64,000 bases of DNA, taken from contig NZ_PQSS01000011.1 in assembly GCF_002920535.1 (NCBI RefSeq), positions 83,623-147,622 of the forward strand. Direction: 5' to 3'. This document shows, one piece after another, positions 15,728-23,374 of the stretch. The stretch comes from Streptomyces sp. Ru71. Lineage in GTDB: Bacteria; Actinomycetota; Actinomycetes; Streptomycetales; Streptomycetaceae. The notes under the pieces were generated by a model. That model made no database searches, was not told the DNA's origin, and worked only from the letters and a program-made list of their open reading frames with translations. The translations under genes and the position numbers were made by a program. Position 1 is the stretch's first letter, and each line of letters begins with the position of its first letter.

Positions 15728-16156
15728 CTAAGGTCGGCGCGGGCGCGTGAGCCGGCGCACCACGCAGGGCGGGATCACCGCGACCTCCTCGTGCGGACGG
15801 GCCCGGTACGCGCTCGGTGTCATGCCCACCAGCTGGGTGAACCGGGAGCTGAACGAGCCCAGCGAGGTGCAGCCGACGGCGAAGCACACCTCGGTCACGC
15901 TCAGGTCCCCGCGCCGCAGCAGCGCCTTGGCGCGCTCCACCCGGAGGGTCATCAGATAGCCGTAGGGCGTCTCGCCGTACGCCTCGCGGAAGCTGCGCTG
16001 GAAGTGGCCCGGAGACATCAGCGCCGTACGGGCGAGCGTGGCGATGTCGAGAGGCTCGGCGTACTCGCGGTCCATGCGGTCACGGGCCCTGCGCAGCCGG
16101 GCCAGGTCCTCGGGGGTCACCCGGCCAGCATGCCACGCGGAACCGGCCCAGCACAT
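15728..16156 (-). CDS. AraC family transcriptional regulator
   Basis: DNA-binding protein of 142 residues consisting almost entirely of the AraC double helix-turn-helix: LDIATLARTALMSPGHFQRSF (first HTH) and LSVTEVCFAVGCTSLGSFSS followed by the family signature RFTQLVGMTPSAYR. There is no separate effector domain. ATG 16156 gives the form starting MCWAGSAWHAG; GTG 16120 (VTPEDLARLRR) is an equally plausible shorter start because neither has a clear ribosome binding site. The stop is 11 bases from the VOC gene, its likely target. Confidence 0.82.
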   Translation of the reverse strand: MCWAGSAWHAGRVTPEDLARLRRARDRMDREYAEPLDIATLARTALMSPGHFQRSFREAYGETPYGYLMTLRVERAKALLRRGDLSVTEVCFAVGCTSLGSFSSRFTQLVGMTPSAYRARPHEEVAVIPPCVVRRLTRPRRP

Positions 16157-16159
16157 GGG

Positions 16160-16200
16160 GATCAATTGATCGGGTGCTGAGCGAATTGCGATCGATTGAT
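16160..16200. promoter_or_regulatory. GATCAA/TTGATC operator-like palindromes upstream of the beta-helix gene
   Basis: GATCAATTGATC (16160-16171) is a perfect 12-base palindrome, and ATCGATTGAT (16191-16200) is a related site. Similar sites precede the nearby regulator and binding-protein genes, so this looks like a shared operator of the sugar cluster. Confidence 0.55.
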
Positions 16201-16287
16201 ACGTGGGCATTGACGTGATCCTTGTGCCTCCCTAGCTTCGGGCGTCGTTCCGGTCCCTCTGAGCCACCCAAGGAAGGTGGACACTCC

Positions 16288-17778
16288 ATGAGGATCACCC
16301 CCGCCCTGTGCCGGTCGGCCGTGGCCGCCCTCGCGCTGATCGGTACGGCCGCGCTGCCCGCCGTACCGGCAGCGGCCGCCGGCACGACGACCTACGTCGA
16401 CTGCTCCCGCCCCACGGCGGGTGACGGCAGCCAGGCCGCCCCCTTCAACAGCCTCGCCCAGGCCAACGGCCGCACCTACGGCCCCGGCGACACCCTCGCC
16501 CTGGCCGCCGGCACCACCTGCACCGGCACCCTCACACCCCGGGGAAGCGGCACCGCCGCCGCACCCGCCACGCTCACCTCGTACGGCTCCGGCGCCCGGC
16601 CGGTGATCGACGGCGCCGGCGCACCCGACGCCGTGGCCTTCACCGACCAGGACCACTGGACGGTCACCGGCCTGAAGATCACCAATCCGGCCCCGGCCCT
16701 GGCCCGCCGCACCGGGCTGCGGATCTCCGCCACCGACGGCCGCGCCCACTCCGGTTTCGACATCGGCGATCTCGTCGTCGACCGGGTCGCCGGGCAGACC
16801 AACAAGAACAGCCCGACGACCGACGACTACGTGCAGTCCGCCGGCATCGTCACCGGCGCGAGCGGCACCGGGTCCACGCTCGACGACATCCACGTCCACG
16901 ACAACGTCATCAGCAACACCGGGGGCGGGGGAGTGAAGGTCCGAGTGGGCGCGATGGCGCTCAAGGGCACCGGTGTGCTGGTCGAGCGGAACACGATCAG
17001 CGACGTGGGCGGCGACGGCGTCATCGTCAGCTACGCCGAGGCGCCGCTGATCCAGTACAACACCGCCTCCGGCGTGGGCAACGGGGTCTATCCGTTCTCG
17101 GGCGGCAACTTCGCCGGGATCTGGGTGCTCGGCGACCACAACCCGGTGATGCAGTTCAACGCCGTCCACGACATCACGCGGATGTCCGTCTTCGACAGCG
17201 AGGCCTTCGACTGCGACTGGGGCAACACCGGCACCTGCACCATCCAGTACAACTTCAGCCGGGACAACATCGGCGGGTTCTTCCTCGACTGCGACGGCTG
17301 CGGCACCAGCGGGGCGGCGACCCAGGTCGTCCGCTACAACGTCTCCGAGAACGACTGCCGGATCGTCCACGCCTCCGGCGGCCGGTCCGCGCTGCGGATG
17401 TACAACAACGTCTTCTACTGCCCGGACAAGAAGTTCGACGTCACGCTGCCCTCGAACAGCCTCGTGGAGAACAACATCTGGGTGGGCACCGCCGACTCCA
17501 GGCTGCCCACCGGGTCCGGGATCTCCTGGCTGTGGAACGTCTTCCAGGGCGTGCCCCGGCCCACCGCCAACGGCATCGCCGGCGACCCGAGGTTCACCGC
17601 CCCCGGCACCGGCGGCGACACCCTGGCCTCCGCCGGCGGCTACCGGCTGCGCGCCGACTCCCCGGCCCTGGCCAACGGCGGCGTCGTCCAGGACAACGGC
17701 GGCCGGGACTACTGGGGCAACCCGGTCTCGGCGACCGCGAAGCCGAACCGGGGCGCGTACAACGGGCCGGGACTGTAG
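16288..17778 (+). CDS. Secreted right-handed parallel beta-helix protein
   Basis: Exported protein of 496 residues. A Sec signal peptide (MRITPALCRSAVAALALIG, ending near VPAAAAG) is followed by repeating strands typical of pectate-lyase-like beta-helices: VDRVAGQTN, IHVHDNVISNTGGGG, LVERNTISDVGGDG, IQYNTASGVGNG, MQFNAVHDI, VRYNVSENDC, MYNNVFYC. Cysteine pairs (CDWGNTGTC, CDGCG) probably stabilise the fold outside the cell. Such proteins bind or cleave polysaccharides; the catalytic residues cannot be assigned by eye. ATG 16288 has AAGGAAGG upstream. Operator-like sites shared with the downstream ABC transporter suggest that it supplies oligosaccharides to that uptake system. Confidence 0.85.
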   Translation: MRITPALCRSAVAALALIGTAALPAVPAAAAGTTTYVDCSRPTAGDGSQAAPFNSLAQANGRTYGPGDTLALAAGTTCTGTLTPRGSGTAAAPATLTSYGSGARPVIDGAGAPDAVAFTDQDHWTVTGLKITNPAPALARRTGLRISATDGRAHSGFDIGDLVVDRVAGQTNKNSPTTDDYVQSAGIVTGASGTGSTLDDIHVHDNVISNTGGGGVKVRVGAMALKGTGVLVERNTISDVGGDGVIVSYAEAPLIQYNTASGVGNGVYPFSGGNFAGIWVLGDHNPVMQFNAVHDITRMSVFDSEAFDCDWGNTGTCTIQYNFSRDNIGGFFLDCDGCGTSGAATQVVRYNVSENDCRIVHASGGRSALRMYNNVFYCPDKKFDVTLPSNSLVENNIWVGTADSRLPTGSGISWLWNVFQGVPRPTANGIAGDPRFTAPGTGGDTLASAGGYRLRADSPALANGGVVQDNGGRDYWGNPVSATAKPNRGAYNGPGL

Positions 17779-17799
17779 CGCGGGCCGGGACTGCAGCGC
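17764..17799. repeat. 18-bp tandem duplication across a stop codon
   Basis: GGGCCGGGACTGTAGCGC (17764-17781) is followed by a copy differing at one base (17782-17799) and then a partial third copy. The first copy contains the TAG stop of the beta-helix gene; in the second the stop has become CAG. Confidence 0.85.
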
Positions 17800-17821
17800 G
17801 GGCCCGGGCGATGGCCTGAGC

Positions 17822-17856
17822 GGATTGATCAGATGACCACGATGTGATCGGATACC
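17822..17856. promoter_or_regulatory. Operator-like sites upstream of the DeoR-LacI regulator
   Basis: GGATTGATCAGATG (from 17822) and TGTGATCGGATAC (from about 17843) carry the TTGATC/GATC core seen at the other promoters of the cluster. They suggest autoregulation of the regulator gene that starts at 17936. Confidence 0.45.
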
Positions 17857-17935
17857 GTGAGGGCGGGAGGTCGTGAGGCAGCCCGGACGGCGACGGCGGC
17901 CGGCGCCGTCGCGTCGCCAGGATCAGGAGGACCCG

Positions 17936-18997
17936 ATGGCCACATCGGCGCAGGAACGCCGTACGCGCATCCTTCAGGTGGTGCGGGAGGCCGGATCCGT
18001 CCGGGTCGTGGAGCTCGCCGAACGCCTCGGCATCCCCGCCGTCACGGTGCGCCGGGACGTGGCCGCGCTGGCCGAGGAGGGGCGCCTGGAGCGCACGCAC
18101 GGCGCGGTCTCGCTGTCGGCGGGCGCCTCCGCGGCCGGGCCCGGCGGGCAGGGACGGGTGATCGGCATGCTCGTGCCGTCCGTCGGGTCGTACTTCGACG
18201 AGGTCGTCGCGGGTGCCAGCGCCGCGGCGACCGCCGCCGGGGCCCGCGTGGTGCTCGGCATCGCCCCCTACGAGGCGGACAGCGACCGCGCCCAGGTCGA
18301 ACGGCTGCTGGAGTCGGACGTCGACGGGCTGCTGCTGACCCCCAACTGGTCGGCGGACGGCGGCCTCGTGGGCAGCGACTGGCTGGGCGACCTGCCGGTG
18401 CCGGCCGTCCTCGTGGAGCGCCGGGCCGCGCCCGCCAGCCCCGCCGCGGGGCTCGACGCGGTCTGCTCCAACCACCGCCACGGCGTGCTGCTCGCCCTGC
18501 GCCGGCTCGCCGGGCTCGGCCACACGTCCGTGCTGCTCGCGGCGCGTTCCGACACCCGCACGGCGCACGAGGTGCGCGCCGGGTACGCCGTCGCGGTCGA
18601 GGGTCTCGGGCTCGCGGACCTGCCGGTCGTCGACATTCCCACGCCGGCCGCGGCGCGGCCCGCGGGCGGTCATCAGGCGCTGGCCGCGCGGATCGCCGAG
18701 GCCGCCGCCTCCGGCGTACGGGCGGTGCTGGTCCACAACGACCAGGACGCCATCCAGCTGCCGCCGCTGCTGCGCGCGCACGGTCTGACCGTGCCCGACG
18801 ACCTGGCCCTGGTGTCGTACGACGACGTCTACGCGAACCTCTCCGACCCGCCGCTGACCGCGGTGGCCCCGCCCAAGCGGGCCGTGGGCGCGGAGGCGCT
18901 GCGGCTGCTGCTGCGCCGCCTCGACGAGGGGGACGCGCTGCCGGTGCACCAGATCGAGCTGCTGCCCTCGCTCACCGTGCGGGCGTCCTGCGGCTGA
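17936..18997 (+). CDS. DeoR-type HTH / LacI-type sugar-sensing regulator
   Basis: Hybrid repressor of 353 residues. The N-terminus is a DeoR-like winged helix (RRTRILQVVREAGSVRVVEL, RLGIPAVTVRRDVAALAEEG, residues about 8-55) and the rest is a periplasmic-binding-protein-like sensor domain of the LacI type (GMLVPSVGSYFDEVVAGA, DGLLLTPNW, VLVHNDQDAIQLPPLLRAHG, VPDDLALVSYDD). Combining a DeoR head with a LacI body is known in actinobacteria. ATG 17936 has a clear AGGAGG. Its position between the beta-helix gene and the ABC operon, and the repeated TTGATC/GATCAA sites, make it the likely local repressor, released by the imported sugar. Confidence 0.9.
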   Translation: MATSAQERRTRILQVVREAGSVRVVELAERLGIPAVTVRRDVAALAEEGRLERTHGAVSLSAGASAAGPGGQGRVIGMLVPSVGSYFDEVVAGASAAATAAGARVVLGIAPYEADSDRAQVERLLESDVDGLLLTPNWSADGGLVGSDWLGDLPVPAVLVERRAAPASPAAGLDAVCSNHRHGVLLALRRLAGLGHTSVLLAARSDTRTAHEVRAGYAVAVEGLGLADLPVVDIPTPAAARPAGGHQALAARIAEAAASGVRAVLVHNDQDAIQLPPLLRAHGLTVPDDLALVSYDDVYANLSDPPLTAVAPPKRAVGAEALRLLLRRLDEGDALPVHQIELLPSLTVRASCG

Positions 18998-19062
18998 CGC
19001 GCCCGGGCCCGCCGGACTCGGCGCCCGGCCCCGCCGGACTCGGGTTCGGGCTGATCACTTCA

Positions 19063-19111
19063 GATCATTTGATCGAAGAGTATTGACTCCGATCAAATGG
19101 CGACTGAGGAT
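19063..19111 (+). promoter_or_regulatory. Promoter and operators of the sugar ABC operon
   Basis: GATCATTTGATC (19063-19074) is a near-perfect palindrome and GATCAAATG (19091-19099) a second half-like site. TTGACT (19083-19088) and GAGGAT (19106-19111) are spaced by 17 bases as a plausible promoter, so the second site lies between -35 and -10. Confidence 0.55.
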
Positions 19112-19147
19112 GTCACCCGATCCCGCCCCGTTCAAGGAGCCGCGCCC

Positions 19148-20485
19148 ATGACTTCCTCCGCCACCGCACGCAGAGTCCGCTCCACCGCCCTGATCGCCGT
19201 CACCGCCCTGTCCCTCACCGCGCTCGCCGCCTGCGGCTCGGGCGAGGACGCGGACGCCGGCGCCGCCGGCAAGAACGGCCCCGTGACGATCACCTTCTGG
19301 GGCTGGGCCAAGGGCACCAAGGACGTCGTCGACGCCTTCAACGCGGCCCAGAAGGACGTGAAGGTGCAGTTCCAGGAGATCCCCTCCGGCAACGCCGGCG
19401 GCTACGCCAAGATCTCCAACGCGGTCAAGGCGGGCAACGCGCCCGACGTGTTCAACGTGGAGTACCCGCAGCTGCCGGACTTCGTCAGCCAGGGCGCCGT
19501 CAAGGACATCAGCAAGCTGGTCCCGGCCGGCCTCAAGGCCAAGTACCTGCCGCAGGCGGTGCAGTTGACCACGCTCGGCGGATCGACCTGGGCGCTGCCG
19601 CTGGACGCCGCGCCGCAGACCTTCTACTACCGCAAGGACGTCTTCGCCAAGGCGCACATCACCACGCCGCCGAAGACCTGGGACGAGTTCCGCGCCGACG
19701 CCGAGAAGATCAAGAAGGCCGACCCCAAGGCCCGTATCGCCACCTTCTTCCCCGACGACCCCAGCACCTTCGAGGCGATGGCCTGGCAGGCGGGCGCGCA
19801 GTGGTTCAAGACCGAGGGCGACGCGTGGAAGGTGAACTTCACCGACCCCGCCACCCAGCGGACCGCCGGCTACTGGCAGAAGATGATCGACGACGACCTG
19901 ATCGACGTCGCCCCGTCCTTCTCCCAGCAGTGGACCGCCGCCCTGCAGAAGGGCCAGACCGTCGGCTACCTCGGCGCCAGCTGGGGCGCGGGCGTGCTCG
20001 GCGGCACCCTGCCCGACCAGACCGGCAAGTGGGCGGCCGCTCCCATCCCCACCGCCGACGGCAACCCGGCCAGCGGCATGCTCGGCGGCTCCACCTTCGC
20101 CGTGTCCAAGGACAGCAAGAAGGCCGAGGCCGCGGTGAAGTTCGCCGAGTGGGCCACCACCACCGAGGCCGGCATCAAGGCCCGTATCGCCAGCGGCACC
20201 TCCTCCGCCTACCCGGCCGCACCCGCGCTCGTCCCGGTCGCCAAGGCCTCCTTCAAGGGCGCGCTGTTCCAGGGCCAGGACGTCTACACGCTCTTCCAGG
20301 ACGCCGCCAAGTCGATCCGCCCCGACTGGGCCTGGGGCCCGGCCATGGGCGTCACCAACAACTCCCTCAAGGACTCCTTCGCCGGCATCCAGGGCGGCAA
20401 GGGCAGCATCCTCGACAGCGTCAAGGGCGCCCAGAGCGCGACCACGAAGGAACTCGGCAACCGCGGCATCAAGGTGACCGGCTGA
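19148..20485 (+). CDS. ABC transporter sugar-binding lipoprotein
   Basis: Extracellular solute-binding protein of 445 residues (family 1, carbohydrate type). It has a lipoprotein signal peptide with the lipobox LTALAAC (lipidated Cys at about 29), then the fold motifs PVTITFWGWAKGTKDVVDAF and APDVFNVEYPQLPDF, and ends NRGIKVTG. It would deliver a sugar or oligosaccharide to the two permeases encoded next. AAGGAG precedes ATG 19148, and the stop overlaps the first permease start by one base. The substrate is not readable from sequence; neighbours suggest a product of plant or algal polysaccharide. Confidence 0.92.
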   Translation: MTSSATARRVRSTALIAVTALSLTALAACGSGEDADAGAAGKNGPVTITFWGWAKGTKDVVDAFNAAQKDVKVQFQEIPSGNAGGYAKISNAVKAGNAPDVFNVEYPQLPDFVSQGAVKDISKLVPAGLKAKYLPQAVQLTTLGGSTWALPLDAAPQTFYYRKDVFAKAHITTPPKTWDEFRADAEKIKKADPKARIATFFPDDPSTFEAMAWQAGAQWFKTEGDAWKVNFTDPATQRTAGYWQKMIDDDLIDVAPSFSQQWTAALQKGQTVGYLGASWGAGVLGGTLPDQTGKWAAAPIPTADGNPASGMLGGSTFAVSKDSKKAEAAVKFAEWATTTEAGIKARIASGTSSAYPAAPALVPVAKASFKGALFQGQDVYTLFQDAAKSIRPDWAWGPAMGVTNNSLKDSFAGIQGGKGSILDSVKGAQSATTKELGNRGIKVTG

Positions 20486-21444
20486 TGGTCGCCCCGACGC
20501 TGCCCGGCGGCAGCGCCCCGGCCTCCCGCTCCGCCTCCCGCCCCGCCCGCCGGCGCGGGAGGCCGGGCGCCCCGGTGACGCTGCTGCTGCCGTTCTTCCT
20601 GCTCTTCACCGCGTGCACGCTGATCCCCATCGGCAACGCCGTCTACCTCAGCCTCTACCGCGAGCGCCGCTCCGGCCTCGGCTTCGGCGGCGTGCAGCGC
20701 GTGTTCGCCGGCCTCGGCAACTACACGCAGGCCCTCGGCGACGCGTCCTTCCGGGGCGGCTTCGTCAACCTGGCGCTGTACTGCGTGCTGTACATCCCGC
20801 TGATGCTGGCCCTGTCCCTGCTGCTGGCGCTGCTGCTCGACTCCACGCTCGCCCGCGCCCGGCGCTTCTTCCAGCTGGCGCTGTTCCTGCCGCACGCCGT
20901 GCCCGGCATCATCGCCGCCCTGGTGTGGATGTACCTGTACACGCCCGGCGTCAGCCCGGTGATCGGCGCCCTGCACTCCGGCGGCATCGAGGCCGACCTG
21001 CTCGGCCACCCGGTCCCCGCCGTCGTCAACATCGCGCTGTGGGAGTGGACCGGCTACAACCTCATCATCTTCTTCGCCGCCCTCCAGGCCATCCCGCGCG
21101 AGGTGCTGGAAGCCTCCGTCGTCGACGGCGCGGGCCCCCTGCGCACCGCGCTCAGCATCAAACTCCCGCTGATCCGGCCCTCGCTCGCCATGGTCGGCCT
21201 GTTCACCGTGATCGGCTCGCTCCAGCTGTTCACCGAGCCGATGATCCTGCACGGCGCGGCCCCCGGCGTCGTCACCACCTGGACCCCCAACATGTACGCC
21301 TACACCGCGGCCTTCGAACGGAACGACTACGGCCTCGCCGCGGCCGCCTCCGTCCTGCTCGCCCTCGCCGCCGCCGTCCTGTCCTTCGTGGTCACCCGGC
21401 TCAGCGGTGGCCGCGGCGCCGAGCCGAAGGGAGCGAAGGCATGA
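20485..21444 (+). CDS. ABC sugar transporter permease (MalF-like)
   Basis: Inner-membrane permease of 319 residues with six hydrophobic helices, starting after a Ser/Arg-rich N-terminal tail. The ATPase-contacting EAA loop is visible as EVLEASVVDGAGPLRTALSI-KLPLIRP. It forms a heterodimer with the following permease. ATG 20485 overlaps the stop of the binding-protein gene (TGATG). No ATPase gene is present in the cluster; Streptomyces sugar importers commonly use the shared ATPase MsiK encoded elsewhere. Confidence 0.92.
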   Translation: MVAPTLPGGSAPASRSASRPARRRGRPGAPVTLLLPFFLLFTACTLIPIGNAVYLSLYRERRSGLGFGGVQRVFAGLGNYTQALGDASFRGGFVNLALYCVLYIPLMLALSLLLALLLDSTLARARRFFQLALFLPHAVPGIIAALVWMYLYTPGVSPVIGALHSGGIEADLLGHPVPAVVNIALWEWTGYNLIIFFAALQAIPREVLEASVVDGAGPLRTALSIKLPLIRPSLAMVGLFTVIGSLQLFTEPMILHGAAPGVVTTWTPNMYAYTAAFERNDYGLAAAASVLLALAAAVLSFVVTRLSGGRGAEPKGAKA

Positions 21445-22349
21445 GCACCACCGCGCCCGTCCGGCCGGCACCGCCGAAGACCGATGCGTACGACACCCAG
21501 GAGCCGGGGCGCCGCCCCTGGTCCCTGTCGAAGACGGCCGTCAACGGCATCCTGCTGCTGGCCACCCTCTACACGCTCTTCCCGCTGCTGTGGCTGCTGA
21601 CCGCCGCCGCCAAGAACACCGGCGACCTGCTCGGCGGGCGGACCCTGTCCCCCTCCCGCTGGCACCTCGGCGACAACCTCGCGAACCTCGCCGCGACCGG
21701 CGACGGCGTGTACTTCCGCTGGTACCTCAACTCCCTGCTGTACGCCGGCGGCGGCGCCCTGCTGTGCGGGCTGATCTGCGTCGCCGCGGGGTACGCCTTC
21801 CACGTCTCGCGCTTCGCCGGCAAGGAGAAGCTGTTCGGCCTGGTGCTGCTCGGCGTGCTGGTGCCGACCACCGCGCTCGCCCTGCCGATGTACCTGCTCG
21901 CCTCCAAGGTGGGCCTGGTCAACACCTTCTGGGCGGTGTTCCTGCCGTCCCTGGTCAACCCGTTCGGCGTCTACCTGGCCCGCGTCTTCTGCGCCGGCTA
22001 TGTGCCCGGCGAGGTGCTGGAGGCCGCGCGCATGGACGGCGCGGGCGAACTGCGGACCTTCTGGTCGATCGGGCTGCGGATGGTGATGCCGGGGTTCGTG
22101 ACGATCTGCCTGTTCCAGTTCACGGCGATCTGGAACAACTTCTTCCTGCCGCTGGTGATGCTGTCCGACACCAAGCTGTTCCCGGTCAGCCTCGGCCTGT
22201 ACGCGTGGAACACCCAGACCCACTCCTTCCCCGAGTACTACCCGCTGGTGGTGACCGGCTCGCTGCTCGCCGTGATCCCGCTCGTCGTCGCCTTCGTCGC
22301 GCTGCAGCGGTTCTGGAAGGCGGGCATGACCGCGGGAGCCGTCAAGTGA
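21441..22349 (+). CDS. ABC sugar transporter permease (MalG-like)
   Basis: Second permease, 302 residues and six membrane helices (first NGILLLATLYTLFPLLWLLT). The EAA loop is EVLEAARMDGAGELRTFWSIGL followed by RMVMPG. The start overlaps the previous gene's stop (ATGA) and its own stop overlaps the dehydrogenase start (GTGA), so all four genes are one translationally coupled operon. Confidence 0.92.
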   Translation: MSTTAPVRPAPPKTDAYDTQEPGRRPWSLSKTAVNGILLLATLYTLFPLLWLLTAAAKNTGDLLGGRTLSPSRWHLGDNLANLAATGDGVYFRWYLNSLLYAGGGALLCGLICVAAGYAFHVSRFAGKEKLFGLVLLGVLVPTTALALPMYLLASKVGLVNTFWAVFLPSLVNPFGVYLARVFCAGYVPGEVLEAARMDGAGELRTFWSIGLRMVMPGFVTICLFQFTAIWNNFFLPLVMLSDTKLFPVSLGLYAWNTQTHSFPEYYPLVVTGSLLAVIPLVVAFVALQRFWKAGMTAGAVK

Positions 22350-23371
22350 CCGCCCCCGCCGGACGCCGCCGGCCGCGTGCCCTGCTGGCCATGCACGCCG
22401 ACCTGGCGGCCAAGCTCATCGACGCCCCCACCATGACCCGGCTCACCGACCTCGCCGACCTCGACCCGAAGCTGGTCGTCGAGGACTTCACCGAGCCGCG
22501 CGCGGCAGCCGTCCTGCACGAGACCGAGGTGATCGTCAGCAGCTGGGGCTGCCCTCCGCTGACGGCCGAGGTGCTGGCCGCCGCGCCCCGCCTGCGGGCG
22601 GTCGTCCACGCGGCCGGCTCGGTCAAGCACCACATCACCGAGGCGTGCTGGGAACGCGGCATCCAGGTCACGTCGGCGGCCTGGGCGAACGCCCTGCCCG
22701 TCGCCGAGTACACGGTCGCCCTGATCCTGCTCGCCAACAAACGGCTCCTGCGCATCCGCGACGACTACCGCCGCCGCCGCGCCCCGCACGACTGGCAGGG
22801 CGCCTACGCCGAGGCCGGCAACTACCGCCGTACGGTCGGTATCGTCGGCGCCTCCCGCATCGGCCGCCGGGTCCTGGAACTGCTGCGTCCGCACGACCTG
22901 GACCTCCTCCTGCACGACCCCTACGTCCCGCCCGCCGAGGCGGCGGCGCTGGGCGCGCGGTCGGTCGGCCTGGACGAGCTGTGCGCCGCGTCGGACGTGG
23001 TGAGCGTGCACGCCCCCGAGCTGCCCGAGACCCGGCACCTGATCGACGCCGGCCGCCTGGCGCTGATGCACACCGGCGCCACGCTCATCAACACCTCCCG
23101 CGGCTCGCTGATCGACCAGGACGCGCTGACCGAGGAGCTGACGGCGGGCCGGCTGGACGCGGTCCTCGACGTGACGGTCCCGGAGGTCCTGCCCCCCGAC
23201 TCCCCGCTCTACGACCTGCCCAACGTGCTGCTGACCCCGCACATCGCGGGCTCCCTGGGCAACGAGCTGCACCGCATGGCCGCGGCGGCCGCCGACGAAC
23301 TCGACCGCTACACCGCGGGCCTGCCCTTCGCCCACCCGGTCAGCCGGGCGGAGTGGCACCGGTCGGCCTGA
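22346..23371 (+). CDS. D-2-hydroxyacid dehydrogenase family protein
   Basis: NAD(P)-dependent oxidoreductase of 341 residues. The Rossmann nucleotide loop is GIVGASRIGRRV, in which the middle glycine of the usual GxGxxG is serine. Catalytic Arg, Glu and His appear in INTSRGSLIDQDAL, TVPEVLPPDSPLY and LLTPHIAGSLG. It would oxidise a hydroxy acid or reduce a keto acid. GTG 22346 overlaps the permease stop, an intimate link between uptake and this enzyme, so its substrate is probably derived from the imported sugar. The exact reaction is unknown. Confidence 0.88.
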   Translation: MTAPAGRRRPRALLAMHADLAAKLIDAPTMTRLTDLADLDPKLVVEDFTEPRAAAVLHETEVIVSSWGCPPLTAEVLAAAPRLRAVVHAAGSVKHHITEACWERGIQVTSAAWANALPVAEYTVALILLANKRLLRIRDDYRRRRAPHDWQGAYAEAGNYRRTVGIVGASRIGRRVLELLRPHDLDLLLHDPYVPPAEAAALGARSVGLDELCAASDVVSVHAPELPETRHLIDAGRLALMHTGATLINTSRGSLIDQDALTEELTAGRLDAVLDVTVPEVLPPDSPLYDLPNVLLTPHIAGSLGNELHRMAAAAADELDRYTAGLPFAHPVSRAEWHRSA

Positions 23372-23374
23372 GCG

